64,000 nucleotides of DNA from Megamerina dolium. Lineage: Eukaryota > Arthropoda > Insecta > Diptera > Megamerinidae. Below are positions 21,356 through 30,940 of the stretch, one piece after another (within the stretch, counting starts at the first letter, position 1; each line of letters starts with the position of its first letter). The DNA lies in NCBI GenBank assembly GCA_963854835.1, contig OY978527.1, positions 23,519,057 through 23,583,056 of the forward strand, read 5' to 3'. The notes below the pieces were generated by a model that was given only the letters and a program-made list of their open reading frames with translations, made no database searches and was not told the DNA's origin. Both the position numbers and the translations under genes were made by a program.

Positions 21356-21553
21356 TCAGCGGAGAGCAGAAAATGCTGGTGGGTTTACTCAATGTGGTGC
21401 ACTTGCTTCAAAGTCGCTGTTCTATGTCTCGGTTGATGTTGTTGTTGTCGGAACACAAAACATTTCTTTTTCACTTTTGTATATCTAAATTAAATATTTA
21501 TTTAATGTTTAGGGACTTAAATTATCGTTTAGAATTAAATCTATGTATTATAT
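21352..21553 (-). repeat. BEL-B 3' LTR, outer part
   Basis: Begins TGTTTCAGCGG and follows the LTR at 395 ('aatgctggtgggtttactca' against 'aatgccggtgggttcgctca', and the 'acacaaaacatttcttttc' block). It is interrupted at the ATAT where gypsy C inserted. Confidence 0.78.
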
Positions 21554-21870
21554 TGTTAAGTTTTTATTCTATGAGCATTTAAAACTATTTGAATTACCTT
21601 GTTCGATCACTGGATTCTGTTAATAATAACTGCAACACTCATTTTATACAACTATATACAACAACCATTTATTTAATAAACTCTATTTACAATCAACTCT
21701 GCTTACAATCAACTATTTACAATAACGCTTTAATGTACTTGCAACTTTTGCCTCTGTATCGATGTTTGCGCAATCACGTTTGGGATTAGAATGATTCTCA
21801 CTTCTCAACACTGGCTCTATTTACAATCTGTTGGCAACACTCCAGGCAACAACCATCGATACTCGTTACA
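21554..21870 (-). repeat. gypsy C 3' LTR (internally deleted)
   Basis: 317 bp, starting TGTTAAG and ending CTCGTTACA. The family LTR at 47030-47468 is 439 bp; this copy lacks about 115 bases between 'ggcaacactccag' and 'aaccatcgatactc'. The adjoining 'ctgccctcctcttaacctt' (21871-21889) is the purine tract on the minus strand. Confidence 0.88.
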
Positions 21871-22116
21871 CTGCCCTCCTCTTAACCTTGTAGGTCCCGA
21901 ACAAGTTTTTATGCTTCCCCCCGATATGGCGCAAGTCGCTCCAAGTGCACTACTTTAAGCTTTGCTCTTTTATTCCGGGCACGTTGAATACAATACACTA
22001 CGTCATTTATCTTCCCTATAATCTCATATGGTCCTTCCCAATGAGTCAATGAGTCCTTCCCAATTTGCTTTCAAGTTATCCTGGCCTTAGTCTTATCGCT
22101 TATACATACATATATA

Positions 22117-23095
22117 CTAATGTACTTCATACAACTGTTCCCGTTTTTCGTTAGTGTTGTTACCTTCGGTTGATCTCGTTGGTGTTGCAACTTCAAATTT
22201 TAAATCAGCTGGCAGTCTTAACTCGTTCCCGAAAATTGCCATTGCTGGTGTAGTAGCCGTCCTATCATGTAGTGCGCATCGATATGCCATGAGGAACATT
22301 GGTATATGTACATCCCAGTTTCTTTGATATTTATCTACGACTTTTCTCAAATATTCCTCCAAGGTACGGTTAAATCGTTCTACCATGCCATCAGATCGTG
22401 GATGCAAAGGTGTTGTACGAGTTTTGTATATACCCAACAAACGGCACATCTATTGGAATACAACTGATTCGAAATTTCGACCTTGGTCTGAGTGTAACTC
22501 CATCGGTACACCAAAACGAGTAATCCATTGGTTGACGAATACATCCGCAACTGTACTAACTTCTTGATTTGGAATGGGGTATACTTCAGGCCATTTACTG
22601 AAGTAATCTATAATCACCAGAACATACTTGTTCCCTGCGTTGCTTATTGGAAATGTTCAAGCTATGTCCATAGCAATTCGCACAACTGGAGCACTCACGG
22701 TGTATTGGTGCATATTACCTCGAGTTTTCTTAGTGGGACCTTTGGCCATTGCACATTGCCTGCACTTCCGAATCCATTCAGCGACGTGGTCGTGGCATCC
22801 AACCCAATAAAATCATTTCTTTACCTTATCAATGGTTTTGGTTCCCATGCTCGGAATAAACAACCGTCTCGTAAGTGCAGGCTTTGCCACTGCGCCCAGT
22901 ATGCCTTTGCTATTGAATTCTCATTAGCCATTTCTTGCCAATCTGGATGTATCCCTGCTCCTTGCATTCCATTATATCTACGAGATCTAAGTCGTTTCGC
23001 TGATCATCTTGCACTCGTTCGGTGGTCCATAACTCCTCCGGCAATATATTCGTAAGTCGTATGTCGACAATATGCTCCTTGCTTTTCACTCTCCA
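22117..23095 (-). pseudogene. gypsy C integrase
   Basis: The last 110 residues (22117-22449) are in one frame: TTPLHPRSDGMVERFNRTLEEYLRKV, where the Glu of MVERFNRT is the third catalytic residue, then QRNWDVHIPMFLMAYRCALHD. Upstream, frames to about 23095 are broken but the plus strand still reads as the complement of an integrase core ('ttggaatggggtatacttcag' region) and zinc-binding segment. It would insert the element cDNA. The same C-terminal segment is better preserved at 46465-46950. Confidence 0.72.
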
Positions 23096-23102
23096 ACAAT
23101 GT

Positions 23103-23336
23103 TTACATTACATTTTGTAAGGACGACGGGATAGAGCATCCGCGTTGCTGTCCTCTTTTACGATGTTCGATTGTAAAGTCATAACCATGCAGCCTTTCAA
23201 TCCAGCGCGCCAATTGTTCTCCGGAGATTTTAAATTGTAATAACCTCCTTAACGCTGAGTGGTCAGTTCGTAGATGAAATGACTGACCGTACAAGTATTT
23301 ATGAAAATACTTCACACATTCAAGTATGGCGAGCAA
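23103..23336 (-). pseudogene. gypsy C RNase H fragment
   Basis: 77 residues including LAILECVKYFHKYLYGQSFHL and RTDHSALRRLL, the RNase H segment with the catalytic Asp in TDH, then ARWIERLHGYDFTIEHRKRG. The region up to about 23480 is the upstream part in broken frames. Confidence 0.78.
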
Positions 23337-23479
23337 CTCTCTTCGAATGACACAGTAGTTTATTTCTGGCTTCGATATGATTTTACTGTAGTATGCTATT
23401 ACTTTTCATGTCCATCTACGATCTGAGAGAGCACACCACCTATTCCATAGCCACTGGCATCTGTCTCCAATACAAACTT

Positions 23480-24032
23480 TTACCTGGTACTGGATACGCT
23501 AATACTGGTGCTGAATGCTTTCTGTTGTTCCTCGCCCCACACAAATGGTTTGTTCTTTCTTGTTAACTCATGGGGATTGCTGGCGATGTTTGAAAATCCA
23601 GGAACAAATCGTCTATAGTAGGTACATAAGCCTAGGAAGCATCTTAACTCGTGAAGATTTGATGGAATAGGCCATTCTTGTACTGCTGCTACTTTCTCCT
23701 CGTCGGTATGTACCCCTACTGTTGTTACTTTATGACCAAGATATTTAACTTCTCGCCTGAAGAGTGAACACTTTTTCATATTCAGTTTAAGCCCTGCTGA
23801 TGGTATACGCTCAAGTACTTTTTTCAATTTTTCTAGGTGGAGGTTAAAATGTTTTCCCATCACAGTAATGTGATGGGAAAACATGTGCACGTGTGCACAT
23901 GTGCACACGCTCCATCAAACGTTCGAAAGTAGCTGGCGCATTGCATAAACGAAATGGCATCATTGTCAATTGCCATAGACCATCGCCAATACTGAAAGCT
24001 GTTTTCTCCTTGTCTACCTTACCAAGCTCCAC
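23480..24032 (-). pseudogene. gypsy C reverse transcriptase with YxDD block replaced
   Basis: Two overlapping frames. The upstream one (24032-23844) has LWQLTMMPFRLCNAPATFERLMERV, the block before the catalytic loop. The downstream one resumes at HITVMGKHFNLHLEKLKKVLERI and RCFLGLCTYYRRFV (connection domain). Between them the YLDD sequence is absent; instead there is a 'catgtgcacgtgtgcacatg' stretch and a hairpin at 23852-23883. RT activity is lost. Confidence 0.85.
23852..23883. repeat. Perfect hairpin inside gypsy C RT
   Basis: GTTTTCCCATCAC and GTGATGGGAAAAC face each other around a short spacer, next to alternating GTGCAC/CATGTG repeats up to about 23910. It occupies the site of the missing YxDD codons. 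Confidence 0.85.
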
Positions 24033-24358
24033 TTGCCAGTAGCCACTTTGAAATCAAGAGTTGAGAACCACTTCGCACCAAATAGCGTGTCCAGAGGTCA
24101 TCAATTCTTGGCAGTGGATAGCTGTCTTTTTTCGTAATATCATTGTATTGATATATTAGTTGGATTTAATATTCGCACCGGTATTATTTCATTTTCTTTA
24201 CGTTCCACTAACGTCCTACAAAGTATGATGTTTTTATTTGTTCCTTTTTTATCCGCTTCCACTACCCGCAACTTGCCTGTCCCATCATCCACATTCATAT
24301 GTGCCCAAATCACCGCTTCTGATTTTGCTGGAACTTCTTGGCGTTGACATGCCAGTAT

Positions 24359-24772
24359 TCATTTGGTGTTTACACTACGCTTGTAACCGATGTGCAATGG
24401 TAACTCGATATTTGCATAGCGTAGTATCCGTTGATTTAAATCTAACGTAAGCCCATTGTCAATCATAAAATCAACACCAAGTATTACGTCATCGGTGATG
24501 TCAGCCACAATGAATTCATGTTCCCACTTGCAATTTCCAATGGATACTCGTTTCTTTATCTTACCCAGAATTTGTGCATCCTCACCCGTTGCTGTACGCA
24601 ATTTTATTCCCATTAAAGGCTCAAACCTCTTTAACAAATCGCTCTTGATTATAGAATGTGATGCACCAGTATCCAGGGTTAACATGAATTCCATATTGTC
24701 CAATTTTCCATCAATAGTCAAGCTGCTTGGCACACGCTGTAGTTGTGAAATGTGAATGATGCGGCAACCCAC
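24359..24772 (-). CDS. gypsy C protease (retropepsin)
   Basis: 138 residues with the retropepsin active site MLTLDTGASHSIIKSDLL near residue 33 and the second conserved region DVILGVDFMIDNGLTLD near residue 96, which is the ILG..FL motif of gypsy proteases. It would cleave Gag-Pol. The frame begins directly beside the truncated LTR, so gag has been removed. Confidence 0.85.
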   Translation of the reverse strand: MGCRIIHISQLQRVPSSLTIDGKLDNMEFMLTLDTGASHSIIKSDLLKRFEPLMGIKLRTATGEDAQILGKIKKRVSIGNCKWEHEFIVADITDDVILGVDFMIDNGLTLDLNQRILRYANIELPLHIGYKRSVNTK

Positions 24773-24789
24773 TGTTGGGTATAAAGAGT

Positions 24790-24963
24790 ATAAAGAGTTC
24801 TGGCAACACCCCAGAATCTTCCTTAATCGAGATTCTTCTCTTTCTTTCTCGTTGGCTCATTCCGGTTATCGCTTATTTCTTTTTGTTGACATTCGTTTCG
24901 ATGCTGCCAACATTCGTGTCAGTCATAATAGTGATGAGTAACCAACCATTGATACTCGTTACA
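24790..24963 (-). repeat. gypsy C 5' LTR fragment
   Basis: From about 'ttctggcaacaccccagaat' to 'gatactcgttaca' it matches the U3-side end of the family LTR (reverse of 47030-47210). The rest of the LTR and the primer site are deleted. Confidence 0.85.
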
Positions 24964-24967
24964 ATAT

Positions 24968-25292
24968 TTATCCGGAGTCGAGATGTAATAAGGGGATAGG
25001 GTCGCGCACTGCTCGAGAAGTGGTTGTTTTTATATATTTTATTTTATTTTAGTTTTGTTTATAATAACTTCTAATTTTAATTTTTAACTCGAGTAAAACG
25101 CACTGCTTTAATAGAGGGAGTTAATATCAACAATAATGAAAGTAAATAAAATGGAAAGAGATGAGAAAAGAGAAGAGAACGGGAGAGAGAGAAAGAGCGA
25201 AATATAGCGGGATGAAATATAATTGAATTAAGGTTGCTAACCCATGCAAACTATACGGGCAGTGCGCGACATTTTGTTGTCTGGCGTAGACA
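24968..25292 (-). repeat. BEL-B 3' LTR, inner part
   Basis: Continues the LTR after gypsy C: 'gggtcgcgcactgctcgag', a (GA)-rich stretch near 25145-25205, then 'ggcagtgcgcgac' and 'ctggcgtagaca'. Followed by 'ttctgccccccttgc' (25293-25307), the purine tract on the minus strand. Confidence 0.82.
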
Positions 25293-25565
25293 TTCTGCCC
25301 CCCTTGCATTAATACCGCAAAAGAGTCGGAACTTTCACCCGAGAGGAAGGAAATGAGAGAAAAAAATTTTAATAAAAATTAAATAAAAATAAAAGTACAG
25401 TATTTCATATACTTAAATAATCTTAAAAATACTTAAAATTAACTATAAAATATTCGGATTTTGAATTCAATTCGGATTCGGTTGATCAGCATCAGCGCTT
25501 GGGGAATTCCAATTGGGACTCGAGATTTTTGAAGGGAGAGAAAGAACCATCGCGGAGAGATATCA

Positions 25566-25677
25566 CATGTTGATTCGTGGGAATGTTGATTGATGAGTCG
25601 GAACGAGTATTGAATGTTGATTGTTGATGTGTTGCATGTGGAATGTTGATTGGAGATCGTTTAACGAATGTTGATTG
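25566..25677 (-). repeat. Repeated 12-nt motif GAATGTTGATTG in BEL-B 3' region
   Basis: Exact copies at 25581, 25612, 25641 and 25666, plus a variant near 25566, spaced 25-31 bases. The plus-strand copy has CAATCAACAT-type variants near 63522, 63620 and 63635 at the equivalent place, upstream of its 3' LTR. Function unknown. Confidence 0.75.
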
Positions 25678-26800
25678 GTGACAAATGAGATGTATCTCCT
25701 CAAAGTGATGTAACATTTGTGATCATCTCCACACTTAGAGTAGTGATCTAGCAGTTTAGTTTGTGAGGGTTTCAAACTGTAAACTTTCAGACTTCTCGAA
25801 CTACTTTCTCCTTCTTTCTTATACAGATAAGGTTAGTAAGTATACACCATAACGGCTGGTCGTAGACCAGATGTACGGGATTTTGGGTCAATGTAGTTGC
25901 TAAACAAGTATAGAGTTGAGATATATGCGAGTAATATTAATTATTTCGAGTACATTTTCTTGATAGTGAGTGTATATGTTTGTGAGTGTCCAATTTCTTA
26001 ACGTCTGTTGCTCAAACTCGGTACGTAAGAGCCCCAACAGAAATTAAATATCACTGGAAATTTTAATGACTATATATTATATATATAATATATAATAATG
26101 AAATTTATATTCATCGGTTCGTAGAGCACGTGAAAAATCAACGAATATATTCCATATAGTTCACATATAGAAATCAGAAATGCTAAATAGGCGGGATTAG
26201 CGGATTATGTAATACATCCGACTGATCTATAATGTGAAAGTTCGGGGTTTATGATATCACGATGGTTGATTCTGATCATGAAAAAGTATTGAATAATGGG
26301 ATGTTAACTTCAGGGCCCATACATACGCAGGTAAACTATGGCAGCGCACAGTTCATTTGATGCTTCGTAGAAGCTAACAAACTTGATGAGTGCAGTTACG
26401 AAGAACTGTTCAAAGTGAGAGAGGGATTCGTATGATGGTCAGTGTCATATAATCTTCAAGAATGTTGTTAAAATGGTGCGGGTGTGGCTTCAGAGGATTA
26501 TATAATGCCCGAGCCACAATTCTCGTATCAGCATATCCGTGATAATAATCGTAAGGGGCCAGTATTTGACGAGATCGAACGCGTTGACATTCTTGAATCA
26601 TTTCGCTCGTCGAATGAACGAGACTTCTTGGGGAAGTGATGCTCCGAACTCACTTTTTTGCTGAGTTCCGTTGTAGGGAATGTATTACTACGGGTTATAG
26701 ATATCCTGGTCGGGAGCTGCTTTCGCTTTCTACATAATCTGTGAGATCTGTTTTTTGCAGTTGGAGGGGGGCTAGAAGAGCTCCAAACTTTATACCTCGG
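25678..26800 (-). other. BEL-B 3' region without a recognisable gene
   Basis: Short frames only. On the minus strand 26528-26887 (119 residues, basic and Ser-rich) continues directly from the second zinc-knuckle region in another frame, and parallels the plus copy's frames at 62820-63095. No RT, RNase H or integrase motif is visible on either strand. Confidence 0.6.
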
Positions 26801-26801
26801 A

Positions 26802-27788
26802 TTAGGGTAATACCATAGCAGTGTGAAGCAGGGAATTATGTTGATTTCCACTAACACAACATGAAAACTCGCTGTGGCACTTTGCAATGGTATGCGATGT
26901 TGCCATGCGGTTGCTGCAAATTTTATATTGATGCACGAAGATTATTCTCTCTTCAATTGTAAGTTTGGAGAACTCCGTATATCGTCGCAGGGGGTGAATG
27001 CCTTTACATAATGGACAGCGTGTATTTGTGATCATACGGTTGGATGAATTAACATTCTGAGTAGATATACGGGAGTTATCGGATTGTTGTAGACTATTAT
27101 ATTGCGTCTGAATCGTACTGCTTCGAGTATCGTAAGACGCACAGGGGGGTTTAACGAAACTTATTCCAGTATGGAATGAAGAAACTACTCTATGTAATTG
27201 TGAGTTCGTGTAACGACCAGTAATTATCCTTACAAAAACGGTGTTTTGTGCCATCAAACTTTCAAGGATACCTTTTTTCACTCCTTCGAGTAGAAGTGAG
27301 GAGTACATATCAGCTCCTAATATTAAATCCACAGGGGAGCTTCTGTGTAGATTTTCATCTGCCAACCGTAAACCAGAGAGCTCTTTACGTAAGTTGGCAG
27401 ATATCGAATGTGAAGGGAGTTTTCCCGTAAGTTTTTGAAAAACAAAAGTATCTACTTGCAATAAAAAACTCAGGTCAATAGAGGATCCAATCACCAAAGA
27501 ATATATTTCTGTCGAATGAGCCATAACTACCTCATTCCGACCAGTAATCTCCATTCGAACGTCGCGAACAGGGAGGGGCGTAAGCGTTCCAATTAGGGCA
27601 CGGGCTGTAAATGTCGTATTGTGATGATGAATGTGTATTACTGCCGTTCCGAATAGTACTCTGTTATCTGCTGTTGAAAGGCTTGCAGTTTTCAAAGCTG
27701 TGTTGGTATTCTCAGTAGTAACAGCTCGCAGCTGCGAAGTAAACGACAGACAAGATCGTCCACACGATGTTGAGGCGGAAGTTGGCAC
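26802..27788 (-). CDS. BEL-B protease-like region followed by second zinc-knuckle module
   Basis: 328 residues. The first half resembles the BEL protease region: VLFGTAVIHIHHHNTTFTAR, then DLILGADMYSSLLLEG (the 'ILGAD' block of Pao proteases). The active-site DSGS expected after TARALI is missing. After a spacer, CPLCKGIHPLRRYTEFSKL and KICSNRMATSHTIAKC..SGNQHNSLLH form a BEL Gag-type zinc-knuckle module, although such modules normally precede the protease. Some cysteines are mutated (SNR for INC, SGNQ for CGKQ). The plus-strand element has the same second module in better form at 62590-62790. Confidence 0.65.
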   Translation of the reverse strand: MPTSASTSCGRSCLSFTSQLRAVTTENTNTALKTASLSTADNRVLFGTAVIHIHHHNTTFTARALIGTLTPLPVRDVRMEITGRNEVVMAHSTEIYSLVIGSSIDLSFLLQVDTFVFQKLTGKLPSHSISANLRKELSGLRLADENLHRSSPVDLILGADMYSSLLLEGVKKGILESLMAQNTVFVRIITGRYTNSQLHRVVSSFHTGISFVKPPCASYDTRSSTIQTQYNSLQQSDNSRISTQNVNSSNRMITNTRCPLCKGIHPLRRYTEFSKLTIEERIIFVHQYKICSNRMATSHTIAKCHSEFSCCVSGNQHNSLLHTAMVLP

Positions 27789-27933
27789 AGGGGTTGCTGC
27801 AAAACTGTAGTTGTGTGCAGTTACTGTAGTTATTGGAGTTTGTGAGGCAGTTTGTGCACAGGGTGTACTTTCTCACGATATTGTATCTCTCACCGATTGA
27901 CGAAGCGGGTGTGACTGTCGACACAATGGGCAA
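27712..27933 (-). pseudogene. BEL-B first zinc-knuckle module
   Basis: Frame with GERYNIVRKYTLCTNCLTN and NYSNCTQLQFCSNPCANF; the preceding CPLCRQSHPLRQ lies in a second frame at 27880-27920. Together they make the usual Gag C-terminal zinc module. It overlaps the start of the protease-like frame, showing at least one indel. Confidence 0.62.
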
Positions 27934-28009
27934 TCACAATATGAAACGTTGACGTGATGTGTTTACTATTCGGGGGTTCACTGTAGGATTGTAGGATCGC
28001 TTGGGAGAA

Positions 28010-28695
28010 TCAAATCGACTGGGTTGTCGGTGTTTTAAGTATCCTCTTGTTTTCGTACCGCTGTTTAAGATTGTACCAAGCGAGTGCGAAGCCATCATAA
28101 GTCAAGGGAGTCGACTTAATGATGCTATGCGCCTCTCCATGGGTTTTTTGGAATAAGTGGTAGAATTTCTCTACTGTGGATAACCGGGGGTTATTTCGAT
28201 ATAGACCCGTAAACATATTTCTGAAGCTCGGCCAAGATACATAATCCCCGTAAAAGCATTCTGTGTCACATGGCGGCAATTGAATAGGGGGAAATGAGTA
28301 TAAATTATTTACTCTCTCTCTACGTGTATGCGGAATTGAAGACGAAACTGCGCAGGGTGCAACTTCGAAACTCAGCTCGTGATGATGAGCGTTGATTGCA
28401 GAGAGGCACCGGACATAAGAGGTTAGGCACTCTTTATATGCCTCTTTAATTTGACTAACGTCAACATCTTCAGCTACTTCCTCTGTTATGAGAGAGTGAT
28501 ATGAAATTTGCAATCACTCCATAGGGACTGGAATTCTTTTCTCTGTGCCTCCAAAATAAATTTTATGTCATCTACCGGGTTGATTGCATGAAAATAGCCA
28601 CCAAATTCAATAACCTCTTCGGCGATAGCCTTGAAACGATTCAGAGCTGGCATTTCGAATATTAATAGTTCCTTTCGTGTAATCCAATTACTCAA
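28010..28695 (-). pseudogene. gag: BEL-B gag N-terminal part
   Basis: Two frames (28695-28486 and 28513-28010). The first begins near MPALNRFKAIAEEVIEFGGYF and has KFILEAQRKEFQSLWSDCK. The second has YHSLITEEVAEDVDVSQIKEAYKECLTSY, then the Gag core IQLPPCDTECFYGDYVSWPSFRNMF and LSTVEKFYHLFQKTHGEAHSII, the Pao-type (DUF1759-like) pattern. It is cut at KRILKTP, where the plus copy continues, so the C-terminal half of Gag is deleted. Confidence 0.78.
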
Positions 28696-29270
28696 TATGA
28701 ATTCTTGATCAATTTAATTGATAGCACAACCGTAGCGAGAAAGAAGTAAAAACTTTTGCAATTTAAAAAAATGTAGTATTAAAAAATTCAACACCAAAAT
28801 CGCTAGTTGGTACCCACTGTTACAGCCTAATAGCAATGGCTAATAAATATTTGTCGCCAACAACAATTGTGAAGTATTTTCAATGTTCGTTGTGAAATTA
28901 CAAAATTAGGGACCTCTTTTATCTCGTCGGGGGCATATACAAATAATGAATAATTGCCAATACGCCAATTAAATATTCGGGTATGTGTATATGTGTATTC
29001 TCTTTTGAATAACAACACTTCAAATAATGAGAACATAAGCAGGAAATAAAAAAAATAAAAACAAAATAGATCAATCAAAAGTGCGTTTTGCCATCGGCAA
29101 AACAATATCAAATTTAAGACAATATAACATATACATATGTTGTAATTTCTTAATTTTTGCCACTTTATGGGAGAGGCTATTAAGCAGAATGCAATAATTA
29201 ACTCAGCCAGAGATTCGCTGTAAGTTAGAAAGATGTTTAAGCAAGATTTGTTATAAAATGTACGTACGAC
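28696..29270 (-). other. BEL-B leader
   Basis: AT-rich, non-coding; contains about 80 bases matching 85-165 and the hairpin at 29085-29103. The 158-residue frame at 28827-29303 is hydrophobic AT-rich translation with no family features. Confidence 0.55.
29085..29103 (-). promoter_or_regulatory. Conserved leader hairpin, second copy
   Basis: GTTTTGCC-ATC-GGCAAAAC; identical stem to 142-160 with one loop change. Confidence 0.45.
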
Positions 29271-29303
29271 GTACTCATCAACAATAGCTGCGTTCTTTTG
29301 CAC

Positions 29304-29398
29304 GCGAGTTGCAACACTCGCTTATTTGCCGAACTGCATGCAAAGCAACAACAAAAATAAGCGACATCGCTTATTTTAACCGAGTTCAATTGAACTCG
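29304..29398. repeat. Cluster of three palindromes
   Basis: An imperfect gcgag..ctcgc hairpin at 29304-29321, an 11-bp perfect stem (AAAATAAGCGA / TCGCTTATTTT) at 29354-29377, and the 18-nt perfect palindrome CGAGTTCAATTGAACTCG at 29381-29398. No element assignment. Confidence 0.7.
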
Positions 29399-29579
29399 CT
29401 AATATTTATTAGACCTAAGTTATAGTGTTGCAAATTAAAAAACAGCACTATTGTAAATGGGCTACTGGAATGTGCTTGGGAAATTTCAACAACACGTCAA
29501 ATTATTGTAAATATAAACAAAAATAAGCAAAATAAAGCAAGTGCAAATAAAAATTTATGTTAAATAAACGAATATATTT

Positions 29580-30596
29580 ACCACAGATTCCAACATTGGT
29601 TTCGATAAGCTAAGGATGGCCCTTGCTACTCGTGAAGTCAGCCCAACCATTATAAGGTGGGTGGACAGCATGCTGAGAAAAAGGGCAATGAAATTTCAAA
29701 ATGGGAGCTACAGACTCAGAGGTAGGGTAGTCAAATGGTGTTCACAGGGAGGCGTATTATCGCCCAACCTTTGGAACATACGGTCGATTCCCTACTTCAG
29801 CTTCTGGACTCAAAAGGCATACACACCGTCGGGTATGCAGATGACATAGCAGTAACGGTAAACGGTAAGTTCGTGGACACTATTTATGATACCATGAGAG
29901 GTGCACTCAAAATAGTTAAGGAATGGTGCACGGAACAAGGTCTCTCTGTAAATGCTAGTAAGCCGGAAACAGTGCTCTTTACTAAAAGGAGGACTGAGCT
30001 AACAAAAGACCCTCTTAGGCTTTTTGGATCGAACATCAACGTCTCCAAGGAAGTAAAGTATCTTGGTGTCATCCTGGATAACAAGCTGACTTGAATAGTC
30101 ACGTCAACGACAAGATCCAGAGGGGCAAGCGGGTATTGCATCTGTGTAAGAGAGTGTTCGGCCTCATGTGGGGAATTACTCCCAGAGCAGCGCAATGGAT
30201 CTACACAACGATGGCAAGGCCCTTAATAACGTATGCTGCTGTAGTGTGGTGGACTAAAGTCACCCAAAAGACCGCGAAAAGCAAGATAGATAGAATGCAA
30301 AGAATGGCTTGTATTGAGATTACCGGAGCTTTTCGGACGACCCTAGTATAAGCATTGGAAGTCTTTCTGGGGGTGCTGCCGTTGGACTTGCATATAATGA
30401 AGTCGGCGGCATTAAGAGAATTACGTCTGAAAACATATTTGGTATGGATTCGGCACGGAGATAGGGCTCAGGGGCATCCTATCACTGTTATATAACAGTG
30501 TAAAGGAGGCGCAAAAGCCAATGGAAGGAATGGGTAGGCTGAAGATGACTGAAAAGTCACACAGAACACTCATTGAAGACGGCCTCACACATTAGG
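29580..30596 (+). pseudogene. LOA-type LINE RT fragment
   Basis: Three overlapping frames (29616-29849, 29735-30094, 30091-30351) give the second half of an RT: SPTIIRWVDSMLRKRAMKF, CSQGGVLSPNLWN (QGG.LSP block), VGYADDIAVTVNGKFVDTI with an intact YADD, EVKYLGVILDNKLTWNSH, and RPLITYAAVVWWTK. Wording and order are LOA/Bilbo-like. Coding-like sequence continues in broken frames to about 30596, where an RTE scrap begins. The 5' half and any RNase H are absent. Confidence 0.8.
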
Positions 30597-30940
30597 ATGT
30601 CGAGATATTGGAATCTGGTACCACCAATTACCATGTTTCGTGCTGCGGCGAAGTCGATCATTTTTATTTTATTCACTGGGGGATTTTTAAGTGGCGGGTC
30701 CCAAACACAACGCACAACCTCTAGCCGAGGAGGTTTTCGCCACTGACTTCAGCCGCCTACCAGCGGGTGCCAGGAGGACGTTGCCCGGTGGTCGCCATGT
30801 AGAGGACCATCATTAATAATGAAGCAGCCATTACAGAGTAAGCAGAGCAAGCTATATGACTACCATTCATTAACAAATAAAGGTGTCATCACATAACGCT
30901 CAGAACAAACTACATGACAGCCAGTGAGTTGACTTGTATT
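30597..30940 (-). mobile_element. Second copy of the RTE/R1 junction, left part
   Basis: 30597-30660 matches RTE endonuclease DNA at 10222-10298; then a jump to sequence matching 10869-11160 (RTE 5' end through the R1 3' region), at roughly 85-90 percent identity by eye. Relative to copy 1 it lacks 10299-10868. It is interrupted at 30940 by the solo LTR and resumes at 32402. Confidence 0.8.

Larger units (their letters stand above)
21554..24963 (-). mobile_element. Ty3/gypsy element C, copy 1 (nested, degraded)
   Basis: Flanked by perfect 4-bp duplications ATAT at 21550-21553 and 24964-24967, in the middle of the BEL-B LTR. On the minus strand the order is LTR fragment, protease, RT, RNase H, integrase, polypurine tract, LTR. 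Gag and the primer site are missing next to the truncated 5' LTR (about 24790-24963). A second copy's 3' end is at 46444-47468. Confidence 0.88.
21352..29270 (-). mobile_element. BEL family-B element, second copy, nested host of gypsy C
   Basis: Minus-strand element whose 3' LTR (21352-21553 plus 24968-25292) is split by gypsy C. The interior (25293-28695) carries gag, a protease and two zinc-knuckle regions but no RT, RNase H or integrase. The leader matches 1-377 near its hairpin. No 5' LTR or primer site is recognisable to its right, so the 5' end is lost near 29270. The structure repeats in the plus-strand copy at 60883-64000. Confidence 0.72.

Noticed and set aside
26802..27788. Reading this frame as a complete BEL pol
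   Set aside because: There is no RT, RNase H or integrase motif; only a degenerate protease-like part and a zinc-knuckle module.
28827..29303. 158-residue hydrophobic ORF
   Set aside because: AT-rich leader sequence translating to Leu/Phe/Ile; it overlaps the conserved hairpin region and has no counterpart ORF in the other leader at 1-377.
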